This document shows, one piece after another, positions 9,491 to 19,383 of a DNA stretch of 64,000 nucleotides. The number at the start of each line of letters is the position of its first letter. The first letter of the stretch is position 1. A program made the position numbers and the translations under genes. Under the pieces are notes generated by a model that worked only from the letters and a program-made list of their open reading frames with translations, was not told the origin of the DNA and did not search any database. This stretch comes from Shewanella sp. Arc9-LZ. Lineage in GTDB: Bacteria > Pseudomonadota > Gammaproteobacteria > Enterobacterales > Shewanellaceae. Where the stretch lies: assembly GCF_010092445.1 (NCBI RefSeq), contig NZ_CP048031.1, positions 4,650,001 through 4,714,000 of the forward strand. The letters run 5' to 3'.

Positions 9491-10927
9491 TTATTTAAAG
9501 AATGCACCTGCTGCACCCGGAAACACCACCGGGCTAACATTGCCATTCGCGGCGACACTCGCGACACCAAACAAATAGTTGTCGATAACCATATTATCTA
9601 ACGTGAACTGATTAACCTTGCCGACATAGCGGCTATGAGTCCATTCCGCTACCGTTGTTGAGCGCCAATATACGCGATAACCGACAACGGTTTTGTCGTC
9701 ACTACTGGCCCAACTTAAGGTGGTACTCGGCGATACTTGCCCTGCAATGGTCACCTTGGTTGGTGGCGCGGGTGCCCATGCTTGTGACGCTAAACTTAGC
9801 GCATTAAGTGCGGTCAGTTTGGCGGTAAATCCAAAATCAACACCTTCAATCACATCACCATAAGCAATACCATTTTCTACCCGTATATCTTGATGCTGAC
9901 GATTATAGTTCTCGTTGGTTTCCATAATCCGCACGGCAGGCAAACCAGCCTGATTAAACGGTAAATGATGCCCACCACGACCAAAACGATCGAGTCGATA
10001 CACCAACATCACCTCTAAATTAGTCATGTACTGGTCGGCTAGCGATTTAATTTTACGAGCTAAATTGCGTGAAGCAGAATCATTTTCGCCGCCACTAAAA
10101 TAGCGTTCTTTGGCTTCATCTGCGGTTTCGGCAAAACGTACGCCTTCAGAAAACACCCGTACACTGCTGTTATTCACCACGCCATTAATGCCAGATATAT
10201 TGCCAATCATGTCATTATTTAATACTGCTTGAACCTGCCAATTTTGCGTTTTGGCATAGTCAGCTAAAATATTGCCGCCATACAAACCTTGCTCTTCGCC
10301 CGACAATGCAGCATAAACGATAGTGCCGTTAAATTGATATTTTGATAATACTCGTGCAGCTTCTAGCGCCCCAGCCACACCCGATGCATTGTCGTTAGCA
10401 CCAGGAGAAATTGAGGTGGCATCCAACACATCGCTAACGCGAGAATCAATGTCGCCACTCATCATCACCACACGCTTAGGATCCGTTTTACCACGCTGAA
10501 TCGCGATAACGTTAACCACTTCGGTTGGATTTTCGATTCGTTTACCTTGAACAGTGTCACTAACCGTTACCACTTCTAAACAGCCACCACACTCTTTGGA
10601 TATACGATTAAACTCAGCTTCAATCCAGCGCCTAGCGGCACCAATACCTTGGGTATCAGATTGGGTATCCGACAAGGTATGACGGGTCCCGAAGCCAACT
10701 AAAGTACGAATATCTTGTTCAATCCGCTTAGCTTGTGGTGCGGTAGCAATGTCGTATAAACGCACATCTTCTTGTGATGGGGCAACAAACGTTGATTTGT
10801 CGGCAGCAAATGCTGGCACTGTTACAGCACCCAATATCAGCAACCCGGCCATACCCGCTAAACAATAACCGTTGTTACGACTGAGTTTGACCCGCTTAGG
10901 TTGTACTTTATGAATTACATGGTTCAT
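9491..10927 (-). CDS. M28-family zinc peptidase with C-terminal Fn3-like domain
   Basis: Secreted M28 aminopeptidase-like protein of 478 residues. A signal peptide is at about 20-42 (ends VPAFAADK), the peptidase domain at about 65-385, and a C-terminal fibronectin-III-like domain at about 390-470 (TTLSWASSDDKTVVGYRVYWR). Metal-site residues visible are PGANDNASG (Asp179), SGEEQGLYGG (Glu211/Glu212), NNDMIGN (Asp239) and a late His in NRQHQDIR. The usual first ligand block Gly-His-x-Asp reads Gly-Asp-Ile-Asp at 158-161, so the canonical His is Asp. It is last in an operon, 16 bases after the transglycosylase gene. Confidence 0.85.
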   Translation of the reverse strand: MNHVIHKVQPKRVKLSRNNGYCLAGMAGLLILGAVTVPAFAADKSTFVAPSQEDVRLYDIATAPQAKRIEQDIRTLVGFGTRHTLSDTQSDTQGIGAARRWIEAEFNRISKECGGCLEVVTVSDTVQGKRIENPTEVVNVIAIQRGKTDPKRVVMMSGDIDSRVSDVLDATSISPGANDNASGVAGALEAARVLSKYQFNGTIVYAALSGEEQGLYGGNILADYAKTQNWQVQAVLNNDMIGNISGINGVVNNSSVRVFSEGVRFAETADEAKERYFSGGENDSASRNLARKIKSLADQYMTNLEVMLVYRLDRFGRGGHHLPFNQAGLPAVRIMETNENYNRQHQDIRVENGIAYGDVIEGVDFGFTAKLTALNALSLASQAWAPAPPTKVTIAGQVSPSTTLSWASSDDKTVVGYRVYWRSTTVAEWTHSRYVGKVNQFTLDNMVIDNYLFGVASVAANGNVSPVVFPGAAGAFFK

Positions 10928-10943
10928 TAATAAATACCTTAAA

Positions 10944-11939
10944 TTAACTGGCTAATGCTTTTTGGTAGCGTTTTAATAATATTTTTACGCGCTTCACATA
11001 AGCTTGTGTTTCAGGATAGGGCGGTATACCGCGGTATTGCATCACCGTCGTTGGGCCGGCATTGTATGCCGCACACGCAAGGTCAATGTCGCCGTTAAAT
11101 TGGCTTAATAGCTGCGCAAGATAACGACTGCCACCACGAATATTCTGTTGAGCATTGAAAGGATCATCGACGTCCATATCGCTAGCAGTACCTGGCATTA
11201 ATTGCATTAGGCCTTTGGCTCCTGCTTTGGATAATGCGCCAATTTTAAACGCTGATTCTGCATGGATCACTGCTCGAATAAGTGCAGGGTCAAGCTGATA
11301 CTGCCGCGCGGCTAAAGCGACGTCGGCGGCGAAATGTGAGGTAAATAATGGTATCTTATACCAATCGATAACCGAATCGACCCGGCATGCAAAACATTCA
11401 TACAATAACACTTGATAGTCTATATCCAGCGGTTGCTGATCGCTAAACACCATCACCCCATTGGTTTGTTTGTATTGAAACACTTTACGCTTTTCAACGC
11501 CTAAATCACTGACAATACCATTTTCGGAGTAACTGGCTTTAACACGAGGCTTACTCGATACTGTGCCCGCTTTCGTTAACGCATAATTATTGGTTAAGGT
11601 ACGCGGTTTCTGTTTGTTTCCTACATAGCCTGCATTCAACGACAGCTGATCATTAATTGATTGCTCATCGGCAGGCTTAGTGTTGCGGCGACTCAACACG
11701 TTATATGTTTCTATAGTCGGCGCTGGGTGATTTTCAGCTGTGGTAGTTTGAGATTGCTGTAACGATAACTGCTTTTTTGCTGCGGCTTGCTGAGGAATAT
11801 ACTTAGCTTTGATTTGCGGCTTTTCAACGTCTTCCACGGCAGGGTAAACCACTTGCTTGGCTTGTACCTGCACAGGTATGCAAACACAAACCAACAAGGT
11901 AGCGATACCCAATAGCGTCTGCCGATTACGCCATGTCAT
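10944..11939 (-). CDS. Lytic transglycosylase (SLT domain) with DUF4124-like region
   Basis: Periplasmic peptidoglycan-cleaving enzyme. The start at 11939 gives a signal peptide (MTWRNRQTLLGIATLL... to VQAKQ). The frame runs further upstream but would overlap the preceding gene, so I reject that extension. A disordered linker is followed by a short region with VMVFSDQQP, resembling DUF4124, and then the SLT domain. Catalytic Glu lies in IRAVIHAESAF, then GLMQLMPGTA and LACAAYNAGPTTV, all canonical for the Slt70 fold. It is four bases after the LemA-like gene and 16 before the M28 gene. Confidence 0.9.
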   Translation of the reverse strand: MTWRNRQTLLGIATLLVCVCIPVQVQAKQVVYPAVEDVEKPQIKAKYIPQQAAAKKQLSLQQSQTTTAENHPAPTIETYNVLSRRNTKPADEQSINDQLSLNAGYVGNKQKPRTLTNNYALTKAGTVSSKPRVKASYSENGIVSDLGVEKRKVFQYKQTNGVMVFSDQQPLDIDYQVLLYECFACRVDSVIDWYKIPLFTSHFAADVALAARQYQLDPALIRAVIHAESAFKIGALSKAGAKGLMQLMPGTASDMDVDDPFNAQQNIRGGSRYLAQLLSQFNGDIDLACAAYNAGPTTVMQYRGIPPYPETQAYVKRVKILLKRYQKALAS

Positions 11940-11943
11940 GTGA

Positions 11944-12483
11944 CTATTCCTGCACTTGATCGAATATAGGCATCGGCGCGATACGGGCGAATTTTGCCAC
12001 CGCCGAACCTGGGAAAATTTTAACCCCACTGTTTAACTCATCTACGGCTTTACGGTAAAAGTCTTCTGCGTGCACAAAGTCGAGCTCTAGCTGTATATAT
12101 TCAGCGAGCTGATCCGCACTCAGTTTGTCTTTATTCACTGTAGCTAATAGCGCTTCTAAACCTTGATCAATCTGCTGCCAAGCGGCTATCGATACCGACA
12201 AAGAGCCACCAGCCATATTTGACTCTTCAATCGGTTGTTCCCAATCATGTTCGGGCTGTAACAGTTTTAGTTGCTCCAACTGGGCTTGTTGGTCATCTGT
12301 TAAAGGGCGTGGATAAGATGGTTTTTCCTGACATAGCTCGGTAAACAATGTCAGTCTTTTATCAATTTTTGAGTCGATCACTTTCAGCGCTTCAATGGCT
12401 GAAGTGCGTTTTTTAAGTAAACTGGCATACCAAAGATAAGCCAGAATAGCGGCTAAAGTGAGGCTTATAAACAGCGCCTGCAT
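11944..12483 (-). CDS. LemA-family-like membrane-anchored protein
   Basis: A 179-residue protein with an N-terminal membrane anchor (about 2-22) and a mostly helical periplasmic or cytoplasmic part. The C-terminal segment (FYRKAVDELN ... FPGSAVAKFARI) follows the LemA family pattern of Tyr/Phe-Asn heptads and the fPs-iak-f stretch, but the N-terminal half is divergent. Function of LemA proteins is poorly known. It is first gene of a three-gene operon with two cell-envelope hydrolases, which points to a wall-related job. Confidence 0.65.
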   Translation of the reverse strand: MQALFISLTLAAILAYLWYASLLKKRTSAIEALKVIDSKIDKRLTLFTELCQEKPSYPRPLTDDQQAQLEQLKLLQPEHDWEQPIEESNMAGGSLSVSIAAWQQIDQGLEALLATVNKDKLSADQLAEYIQLELDFVHAEDFYRKAVDELNSGVKIFPGSAVAKFARIAPMPIFDQVQE

Positions 12484-12855
12484 GGTGACATCCTTTATTA
12501 TTGTTATTCACTATCATAATCATTATTTAATCAAAAGTTCATCTTTATTGGCGATACCTTTACTAAAAATAAACCACAAAAGAGTAAGCAAAACACCAAT
12601 AGATGTTAATAAACTGTTTTGATTCAGATCTTAACTATAACACAAAAAATAGTACTAGCACGGTTGAATACTATACAGTTAAAATTTTAATCTTTAGTTT
12701 TATCAACTACCTAAAACCATTCGCACAAGAGTGTTTTTTAAACACATTTACAGTTTCCCCTGCACAAATAATCAAAATATCGTTTAATAATGCTGACTTA
12801 ACACCATTAAGGCTATTTATTAGCAGCTGCATCTATCGAGAAACAATAGTCACAA
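12484..12855. other. Intergenic region, promoter of the LemA-like operon
   Basis: AT-rich stretch between the LemA-like gene and the RND permease terminator. A plus-strand frame runs through it and into the terminator, but it has low-complexity composition and no ribosome-binding site, so I do not call a gene. Confidence 0.5.
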
Positions 12856-12880
12856 AAAAGCCCAGCAAAACTGGGCTTTT
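12856..12880 (-). terminator. Terminator of the RND efflux operon
   Basis: Arms AAAAGCCCAG and CTGGGCTTTT with a five-base loop. On the minus strand the hairpin is followed by a T-run (six Ts). It lies 21 bases after the permease stop codon. Confidence 0.85.
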
Positions 12881-12901
12881 GACAATCAATAATGTAAAAA
12901 A

Positions 12902-15900
12902 TTAAATATCTTTTCTATCATTATCCACTTTTTCATTTTCCTCTTCAGTCGGTTTTTCACGCTTACTGAAAATGCGTTCAACCACCACAAAGAATAACGG
13001 CACAAAGAAGATACCTAAGAAGGTGGAGGTCATCATACCGCCCAATACCGCAGTACCGATGGCATTTTGGCTACCAGAGCCTACTCCTGAGCTAATCGCT
13101 AATGGCACAACACCTAGACCAAATGCTAAAGAGGTCATTAGAATTGGGCGTAAACGTACTCTAACAGCATGCAAGGTTGCCTCAATTAAGCCTGAGCCTT
13201 TCTCGTAGTATTCCTTAGCAAACTCGACAATTAGAATGGCATTTTTAGTCGCCAAGCCCACCGTGGTTAGCAAGCCTACTTGGAAAAATACGTCATTAGG
13301 CAGACCACGAGCACTCATTGCCAGTAAGGCACCAATAATCCCGAGTGGAACAACTAAAATGACCGATAATGGTACCGACCAGCTTTCATACAATGCCGCT
13401 AACACTAAAAATACGATTAAAATAGATAACGCATATAAGCTAGGCGCTTGGTTACCCGACAAACGCTCTTCGTACGACAAACCATTCCACTCTAAGCCAT
13501 AGCCAGGTGGAAGCTTCTCAGCCATTTTTTCAAGTGCATCCATCGCCGCACCGGTACTGTAGCCCGGGACTGTAGCGCCCTGAATGTTAACCGCAGGCAC
13601 ACCGTTAAAACGTTGCAACTGAGGTGAACCAAACTCCCAGGAACCTGATGCGAATGCCGAAAACGGCACCATTTCACCATTATTGTTACGCACATACCAA
13701 GAGTCTAAGTCGCCAGGTTGCATACGGTATTTAGCCTCACCCTGAACATAAACTTTCTTAACTCGGCCACGGTCGATAAAGTCATTCACATACGACCCAC
13801 CCCACGCGGTACCCAAGACACTGTTCACACTATTAATATCAATGTCTAAAGCACGTAATTTGGCGTGATTAACATTAATTTTATAGATAGGCGCATCTTC
13901 TTGTCCATTTGGACGAACCCCTACAAGATTAGCGTTTTGCGCAGCCATGCCCAATAATTGATTACGCGCCTCAATTAACTTGGCATGTCCTTGACCGTTT
14001 AAGTCTTTTAAGTAAACGTCAAAACCATTTGCGGTACCAAGTTCAATCACTGATGGCGGCACAAAGGCAAACACTAAGGCTTCTTTAATTTGCATAAAGC
14101 GACCCATAGCTCGACCCGCTAACGACTTAACATCTTCACCCGGCGCTTCACGTGTGGACCAATCTTTTAGGCTCACAAACGCAATACCCATGTTTTGACC
14201 AGAACCCGCAAAACTAAAGCCCGCCACAGTAAACACTGAATTTACGAGTTCTTTCTCTTCGGTAAGGTAATAGTCGGATACCTCTTTTAAGACCTTAACC
14301 GTGCTTTCTTGGGTTGAGTTGGTTGGCAAAATAGCTTGGGTAAACAAGATACCTTGGTCTTCATCGGGTAAAAATGCAGTTGGCATGCGTAAGAAAATCC
14401 AGGCCACTGCGATAACCAAACCAACGTAGATCAACATGACACGGAATGAACGCTTTAAAATACTGCCAACACTTGATTCATAACGTGATGTCATGGCATC
14501 AAATTTACGGTTAAACCAACCGAAGAAACCGGTATCTGCATGAGTATGGCCTTTTTTAACAGGCTTTAGCATGGTGGCACATAACGCAGGCGTTAGTACA
14601 ATTGCCACAAACACCGACAAGGCCATAGCCGATACAATGGTGATCGAGAACTGACGATAAATAACCCCTGTCGACCCAGACATAAATGCCATTGGTACAA
14701 ATACAGCTGACAGGGTCAAACCAATACCCACTAACGCACTGGTAATTTGGTCCATCGATTTACGGGTGGCTTCCAGCGGACTTAAGCCTTCTTCCGACAT
14801 CACGCGTTCGACGTTTTCCACCACCACAATCGCATCGTCCACCAGCAAACCAATAGCCAATACCATGGCGAACATGGTTAAGGTATTGATGGTGAAACCT
14901 GCTGCTGATAACACCGCAAACGTACCTAGCAATACCACAGGTACCGCAATGGTAGGAATAAGCGTTGCTCTAAAATTTTGTAAGAACAGATACATAATCA
15001 AGAATACCAACACAATGGCTTCTATCAATGTGTGCACAACACCTTCTATCGATTGCTCTACGAATGGCGTTGTATCATAGGGATAAACGACTTCAAGTCC
15101 CTGAGGAAAAAACTCTTTCATCTCATTAACTTTGGCTTTAATGCCTTCTGCCGTGTCTAACGCATTCGCGCCTGTAGCCAGCTTGAATGCAAGGCCCGAC
15201 GCTGGTTTACCATTGTAATATGAGTCTACTGCGTAGCTTTCTGCACCTAACTCAACTCTGGCGACATCGCCTAAATAAACATTGGCACCTGATGAGTCAG
15301 ATTTAACAATAATTTGCTTAAATTGCTCAGGGGTTTGTAAGCGGCTCTGTGCTGATACGGTCGCGTTAAGTTCTTGACCTGCAACCGAAGGGGCACCACC
15401 TAATTGTCCTGCTGATATCTGGGCATTTTGCTCACGTATTGCCGCAATAATATCAATACTGGTTAATTTGTATTGAGTTAACTTAAACGGGTCTAACCAA
15501 ATACGCATCGCATACTGCGCACCAAAAAGCGTGAGTTCACCCACACCAGGTACACGGCTCATTGGGTCTTGAACGTTGGCAGCAACATAATCAGAAATAT
15601 CGCTTTTGCCCATCGAACCGTCAGAAGACACAAAACCAAGTACCATTAAAAATCCAGAACTGGACTTGTTAACTTGTACACCTTGCTGTTGAACTTCAGT
15701 AGGCAACAATGGCGTAGCCGCTTGCAGCTTATTCTGAACTTGTACTTGAGCAATATCTGGATCAGCCTCAGCATTAAACGTTAGGGTAATCTTCGCATTA
15801 CCAAAACTGTCACTGGTTGAAGAAATATAGCGTAAGTGATCAAGCCCAGTCATGCGCTGCTCAATCACCTGAGTGACAGTGTCTTCCATGGTTTTGGCCG

Positions 15901-16057
15901 ACGCACCAGGATAGAAAGCACTGATCACTACGGTTGGCGGTGCAATACTTGGATACTGCGCAATGGGTAAGCCTCTGATGGCTAACACACCTGCAAGCAT
16001 AATTAATAGTGCAATCACCCACGCAAAAATAGGGCGATCAATAAAAAAACGAGCCAT
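12902..16057 (-). CDS. RND multidrug efflux permease (AcrB/MexB type)
   Basis: Inner-membrane proton-driven trimeric pump of the HAE1 RND family, 1051 residues, a normal length. It starts [21 protein letters not shown], the typical HAE1 N-terminus, and has the TM4 proton-relay pair Asp-Asp in [18 protein letters not shown]. The two large periplasmic loops are complete, and the second TM half contains [16 protein letters not shown]. It is nine bases after its adaptor gene, so the pair is an operon. No TolC-like outer-membrane channel gene is present nearby, so it presumably uses a TolC encoded elsewhere. Confidence 0.95.
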   Translation of the reverse strand: MARFFIDRPIFAWVIALLIMLAGVLAIRGLPIAQYPSIAPPTVVISAFYPGASAKTMEDTVTQVIEQRMTGLDHLRYISSTSDSFGNAKITLTFNAEADPDIAQVQVQNKLQAATPLLPTEVQQQGVQVNKSSSGFLMVLGFVSSDGSMGKSDISDYVAANVQDPMSRVPGVGELTLFGAQYAMRIWLDPFKLTQYKLTSIDIIAAIREQNAQISAGQLGGAPSVAGQELNATVSAQSRLQTPEQFKQIIVKSDSSGANVYLGDVARVELGAESYAVDSYYNGKPASGLAFKLATGANALDTAEGIKAKVNEMKEFFPQGLEVVYPYDTTPFVEQSIEGVVHTLIEAIVLVFLIMYLFLQNFRATLIPTIAVPVVLLGTFAVLSAAGFTINTLTMFAMVLAIGLLVDDAIVVVENVERVMSEEGLSPLEATRKSMDQITSALVGIGLTLSAVFVPMAFMSGSTGVIYRQFSITIVSAMALSVFVAIVLTPALCATMLKPVKKGHTHADTGFFGWFNRKFDAMTSRYESSVGSILKRSFRVMLIYVGLVIAVAWIFLRMPTAFLPDEDQGILFTQAILPTNSTQESTVKVLKEVSDYYLTEEKELVNSVFTVAGFSFAGSGQNMGIAFVSLKDWSTREAPGEDVKSLAGRAMGRFMQIKEALVFAFVPPSVIELGTANGFDVYLKDLNGQGHAKLIEARNQLLGMAAQNANLVGVRPNGQEDAPIYKINVNHAKLRALDIDINSVNSVLGTAWGGSYVNDFIDRGRVKKVYVQGEAKYRMQPGDLDSWYVRNNNGEMVPFSAFASGSWEFGSPQLQRFNGVPAVNIQGATVPGYSTGAAMDALEKMAEKLPPGYGLEWNGLSYEERLSGNQAPSLYALSILIVFLVLAALYESWSVPLSVILVVPLGIIGALLAMSARGLPNDVFFQVGLLTTVGLATKNAILIVEFAKEYYEKGSGLIEATLHAVRVRLRPILMTSLAFGLGVVPLAISSGVGSGSQNAIGTAVLGGMMTSTFLGIFFVPLFFVVVERIFSKREKPTEEENEKVDNDRKDI

Positions 16058-16066
16058 AATGATTCC

Positions 16067-17215
16067 CTACTTTTGTGGTTGGTCAGCCGTTAACACCTGT
16101 GCAGAAACCGGTGCACCAGGGCGGATTTTTTGTAATCCTTCGACAATTAACTTATCGCCAACAGACAAACCATCGACAATACGCCATTGATGACCAATCA
16201 CTTCAGCGGTTTGTACCACGCGCATTTCAACATTACTGTCTTGGTTTACTATCATTGCAACCGCTTGGCCTTTGGAATTACGGGTAATGGCACGTTGAGG
16301 CACTAAAATAGCTTGTGGGTCTTGGCCAGCATTTAATAGCGCACGCACATACATACCGGGTAACAAGGTACCGTCAGGGTTAGGGAACTCGGCACGTAAC
16401 GTCACTGAACCGGTAGTTTCGTCTACATTCACTTCAGCAAATTGTAATATACCTTGTTGATCGTATGTTCTGCCGTCTTCAAGAATTAAGGTCACTTTAG
16501 CATTGTCACTTTTCAATAACTGGCCTGAACGTAAATTGGCTTTTAAACGCAATAATTGTGCACTTGACTGAACGATGTCGATGTTAATCGGATCAAGCTG
16601 TTGAATTGTCGCTAAGGTATTACTTTGATTAGCGGTCACTAACGCGCCAGCAGTAACAGATGACTTACCAATACGACCAGAGATCGGTGCTTTAACTTCA
16701 GTATATTCGGTGTTGATGGTCGCAGTATTAATAGCGGCTTTCGCTACCGCTACTGAAGCTTGTGCTTCTTTAAATAACGCTTCCGTCTCGTCAAAATCTT
16801 GCTTACTGACTGCATTGGTTTTGACTAATTTGGCATAACGCGCCGCTTTGGCTTTTGCTGAGGCTAAACCCGCATTTGCGCTAGCAAGATCGGCTTCTGC
16901 ACTCACTAATGCCGCTTTATAAGTGGCTGCATCAATTTGATACAGAGATTGACCTTGTTTAACTTCGGTGCCTTCGGTAAAAGCACGCTTAGTGATAATA
17001 CCTGACACTTGTGGACGCACTTCAGCTTCTAAAAAGGCACGGCTTCGACCCGGTAATTCAACCTTAATCGCTTGCGAAATTGCTTCAACTGTCATCACGC
17101 CAACGGGTGTAGGTGGTCGCGGTTGCTGTGACTGGGCATTTTCATCCCCTTGACCACATGCGGTAATCCATAATGCAGCAGAAATAACTGCGGCGACTTT
17201 CAATGCTTTGTGCAT
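16067..17215 (-). CDS. RND efflux periplasmic adaptor (AcrA/MexA type)
   Basis: Membrane-fusion lipoprotein of 382 residues. The signal peptide ends in lipobox Ile-Thr-Ala-Cys with Cys20 as the lipid-attachment site. Barrel-sandwich halves flank a long alpha hairpin rich in Ala/Lys/Glu (about 95-165), with the family segments VEVRPQVSGII (read here as LEAEVRPQVSGIITKRAFTE) and VKAPISGRIG. It is first gene of the two-gene pump operon. Its own promoter lies in the 17216-17542 gap, which also contains an inverted repeat. Confidence 0.93.
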   Translation of the reverse strand: MHKALKVAAVISAALWITACGQGDENAQSQQPRPPTPVGVMTVEAISQAIKVELPGRSRAFLEAEVRPQVSGIITKRAFTEGTEVKQGQSLYQIDAATYKAALVSAEADLASANAGLASAKAKAARYAKLVKTNAVSKQDFDETEALFKEAQASVAVAKAAINTATINTEYTEVKAPISGRIGKSSVTAGALVTANQSNTLATIQQLDPINIDIVQSSAQLLRLKANLRSGQLLKSDNAKVTLILEDGRTYDQQGILQFAEVNVDETTGSVTLRAEFPNPDGTLLPGMYVRALLNAGQDPQAILVPQRAITRNSKGQAVAMIVNQDSNVEMRVVQTAEVIGHQWRIVDGLSVGDKLIVEGLQKIRPGAPVSAQVLTADQPQK

Positions 17216-17427
17216 GAGTGCTCCTACTCCAATTTATTTTCAATATGACACCTCAGTCTTGAGGAATTTCATTTGAAAATAGCTAAAATTAAACTGTTAA
17301 ATTTTCTGTGTACTTTATCGCATAGGTATAAAATTCAAACAACTAAGCTAATGCGAATAAATTGTAAATAAATAATAAGTTTCAGTTAAATATATTGAAT
17401 ATGTTATCAAACTGTAATCGATACGCA

Positions 17428-17449
17428 GGTAATCAAACAAACATTACCT
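17428..17449. promoter_or_regulatory. Inverted repeat upstream of the RND operon
   Basis: AGGTAAT and ATTACCT separated by eight bases, in the 327-base gap between the adaptor gene and the metallo-hydrolase gene. It could be a repressor operator of the pump. Similar half-motifs (CCTGGTAAC, GCTGGTAAA) follow at about 17470-17490. No adjacent regulator gene belongs obviously to the pump. The rest of the gap shows nothing else. Confidence 0.35.
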
Positions 17450-17542
17450 ATTAAGTCATTAAATACACTACCTGGTAACATGCTGGTAAAGTCAATTTAT
17501 GGATTAACTATCCATGCCTACGTTCACTGTTAATACATTAAC

Positions 17543-18652
17543 TTAGTTATTGTTGATGACAACCTTATTTAATTCATCTGTTTTTTGTGGGTCAAGCATA
17601 ATGGCACGCCACCACAACTCGCTAGCTTGCGGATTGGCTAACATCACCGCTTGACCAAATTTTGGCGTTAACAAGGTGACATTTTGCTGTTTAGCTAACA
17701 GGTTGATACGTTCAAAAGGCTCAAACCAATCATGTAACGCTAAATCAAAAGTGCCATTGTGTACTGGCATCATTGCCTTTGCTTTAACATCAATATGCGC
17801 CTGTAGGCTTTGCTCTGGCAACATATGAATATCACTCCACAATTCATTATAGGCGCCCGTTTCAATCATGCTGAGATCAAATGGCCCATAACGCTCACCA
17901 ATTTCTTTAAATCCACTAAAATAGCCGCTGTCTCCGCTAAAAAACACCTTATGTTGTAAACCTTGAATAACCCAACTCGCCCATAAGGTTTGGTTCCGAT
18001 CAAGCAAGCCACGGCCTGAAAAATGTTGCGCTGGTGTCGCGGTAATACTCAAGCCATTTAATTCAACAGACTGCCACCATTCCAGTTCGGTCACTTGAAT
18101 AGGATCAACGCCCCAAGCCGTTAAGTACTTACCCACTTTAAGTGGGGTAACAAAATGTTGCACCTTGGTAGCCAATTGCTCAATGGCAGCGCTATCGAGG
18201 TGGTCGTAATGATCATGGCTAATAATCACCGCCTTTATTGCCGGTAAATCAGCAATACTGATTGGCGATTGATGAAAACGTTTCGGTCCTGCCCACTGCA
18301 CCGGTGATGCTCGCTCGCTAAATACCGGATCAATCAATAAATATTCGCCATCAAGACGCATCAATAACGTCGAATGACCTAAACGATAAACGGTATCTTG
18401 TGTCGATTGAGCCAATATCTCTGGGGTTAATGCTTCTAATGGGATCACACCTTGGGGAATGGGCGCTTGACGCTTTGTCGACCAATAGGCTTTGGCAATT
18501 GGCCATAAGCTGCTAATACCCGCTTGATAGACTTTCTCGGTATTGCTGAAGATTTGTGTCTTATTTCCACGCAATTCAGTCCAATATTTATTGATCAAAA
18601 TAATCACAATCAATGCACCAAGCGCGACTAAAAGACTCATTAATATTTTCAT
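17543..18652 (-). CDS. Metallo-beta-lactamase-fold hydrolase, RomA/NAPE-PLD-like
   Basis: A 369-residue enzyme with an N-terminal membrane anchor or uncleaved signal (about 4-20) and a metallo-beta-lactamase domain. The binuclear metal motif is His-Asp-His-Tyr-Asp-His at 146-151, with further ligands in TPAQHFSGRG, FSGDSGYF and MPVHNGTF. The pattern LIDPVFSERASP, together with AGPKRFH, is typical of the RomA/NAPE-PLD-like branch; NAPE-PLD cleaves N-acyl phosphatidylethanolamines. It is divergent from a TetR gene with two operator-like palindromes between them, so its expression is probably repressed by that protein. Confidence 0.85.
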   Translation of the reverse strand: MKILMSLLVALGALIVIILINKYWTELRGNKTQIFSNTEKVYQAGISSLWPIAKAYWSTKRQAPIPQGVIPLEALTPEILAQSTQDTVYRLGHSTLLMRLDGEYLLIDPVFSERASPVQWAGPKRFHQSPISIADLPAIKAVIISHDHYDHLDSAAIEQLATKVQHFVTPLKVGKYLTAWGVDPIQVTELEWWQSVELNGLSITATPAQHFSGRGLLDRNQTLWASWVIQGLQHKVFFSGDSGYFSGFKEIGERYGPFDLSMIETGAYNELWSDIHMLPEQSLQAHIDVKAKAMMPVHNGTFDLALHDWFEPFERINLLAKQQNVTLLTPKFGQAVMLANPQASELWWRAIMLDPQKTDELNKVVINNN

Positions 18653-18668
18653 CTATCGCTTCCAAAAG

Positions 18669-18689
18669 TAAACTACACGGTGTAGTTTA
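18669..18689. promoter_or_regulatory. TetR operator, perfect palindrome
   Basis: TAAACTACAC and GTGTAGTTTA flank a central G, giving a perfect 21-base palindrome. It lies 16 bases upstream of the hydrolase start, and is placed to block its transcription. Confidence 0.75.
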
Positions 18690-18708
18690 ATAATCCCTTG
18701 TTGAAAAG

Positions 18709-18729
18709 TAAACTACTCAGTGTAAAATA
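18709..18729. promoter_or_regulatory. TetR operator, imperfect second copy
   Basis: TAAACTACTC-A-GTGTAAAATA, the same motif with a degraded right half. It is centred 40 bases (about four helical turns) from the perfect copy and 19 bases upstream of the TetR start, consistent with autoregulation. Confidence 0.65.
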
Positions 18730-18748
18730 TTACAATAAGATTGATTAG

Positions 18749-19366
18749 ATGAAACCAATGAACACAGAAAAGCAAACACGCAGCCAGATTAAACGCGCCG
18801 CGATTATTGAAGCAGCTAGAACAACCTTTAAAGAATTAGGGGTTGCGGCAACGAGTATGGATAAATTAGCCGAAGTAGCTGGAGTGTCTAAGCGAACAGT
18901 GTACAACCACTTTGCCACCAAAGAAGCTTTGGTGATGACCTTGATGACTGATTTATGGCAACAAGCATTATCTCAACCCTCTGTGGTATATGACTCACAT
19001 CAACCTTTGGCTGAACAACTGCAACAGTTGGTGCGTTTTGATATGGATTATATTCAATCAGAAGAGCACGTTGAAGTATCGCGAATGGTGATTGGCCATC
19101 TGTTTTATACCACCGAAATGCAAGAAGAATTACAAAAGGTAATTAAAGAAGAAACGGCTATTTTACGCTGGATAAAAGCAGCAACGCTGGACGGACGCTT
19201 AACAGTGAAAAATGTGGAACGGGCCCAAACAGAAGTGCAAAGCTTGATTAAAGGCCAATGTTTTTGGCCATTAATATTTCAAGTCGAAGAGCCATTAAAC
19301 GAACAACAAAAAGATGACATTGCCGCAAGCATCGTTACCATGTTTTTATGTCGTTATCAGGCATAA
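18749..19366 (+). CDS. TetR-family transcriptional repressor
   Basis: A 205-residue regulator with an N-terminal TetR DNA-binding domain (about 12-60). The recognition segment is TSMDKLAEVAGVSKRTVYNHFATKE, written here across two helices. A variable ligand-binding half follows. Two palindromes in the divergent intergenic region make it the likely repressor of both itself and the RomA-like hydrolase gene. A second ATG is in frame nine bases later; neither has a strong Shine-Dalgarno sequence. Confidence 0.9.
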   Translation: MKPMNTEKQTRSQIKRAAIIEAARTTFKELGVAATSMDKLAEVAGVSKRTVYNHFATKEALVMTLMTDLWQQALSQPSVVYDSHQPLAEQLQQLVRFDMDYIQSEEHVEVSRMVIGHLFYTTEMQEELQKVIKEETAILRWIKAATLDGRLTVKNVERAQTEVQSLIKGQCFWPLIFQVEEPLNEQQKDDIAASIVTMFLCRYQA

Positions 19367-19383
19367 GCACATTGTTGGCTACT

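Noticed and set aside
11940..12029. Longer N-terminus for the lytic transglycosylase
   Set aside because: It would overlap the upstream gene by about 85 bases and bury the clear signal peptide that starts at 11939.
12603..12905. Plus-strand open frame of 100 codons between the LemA-like and RND genes
   Set aside because: AT-driven composition, no ribosome-binding site, and it runs through the RND terminator and into the permease stop codon.
14766..15080. Ser/Thr/Asn-rich frame antisense to the RND permease
   Set aside because: Composition is that of the reverse complement of a membrane protein gene; no independent support.
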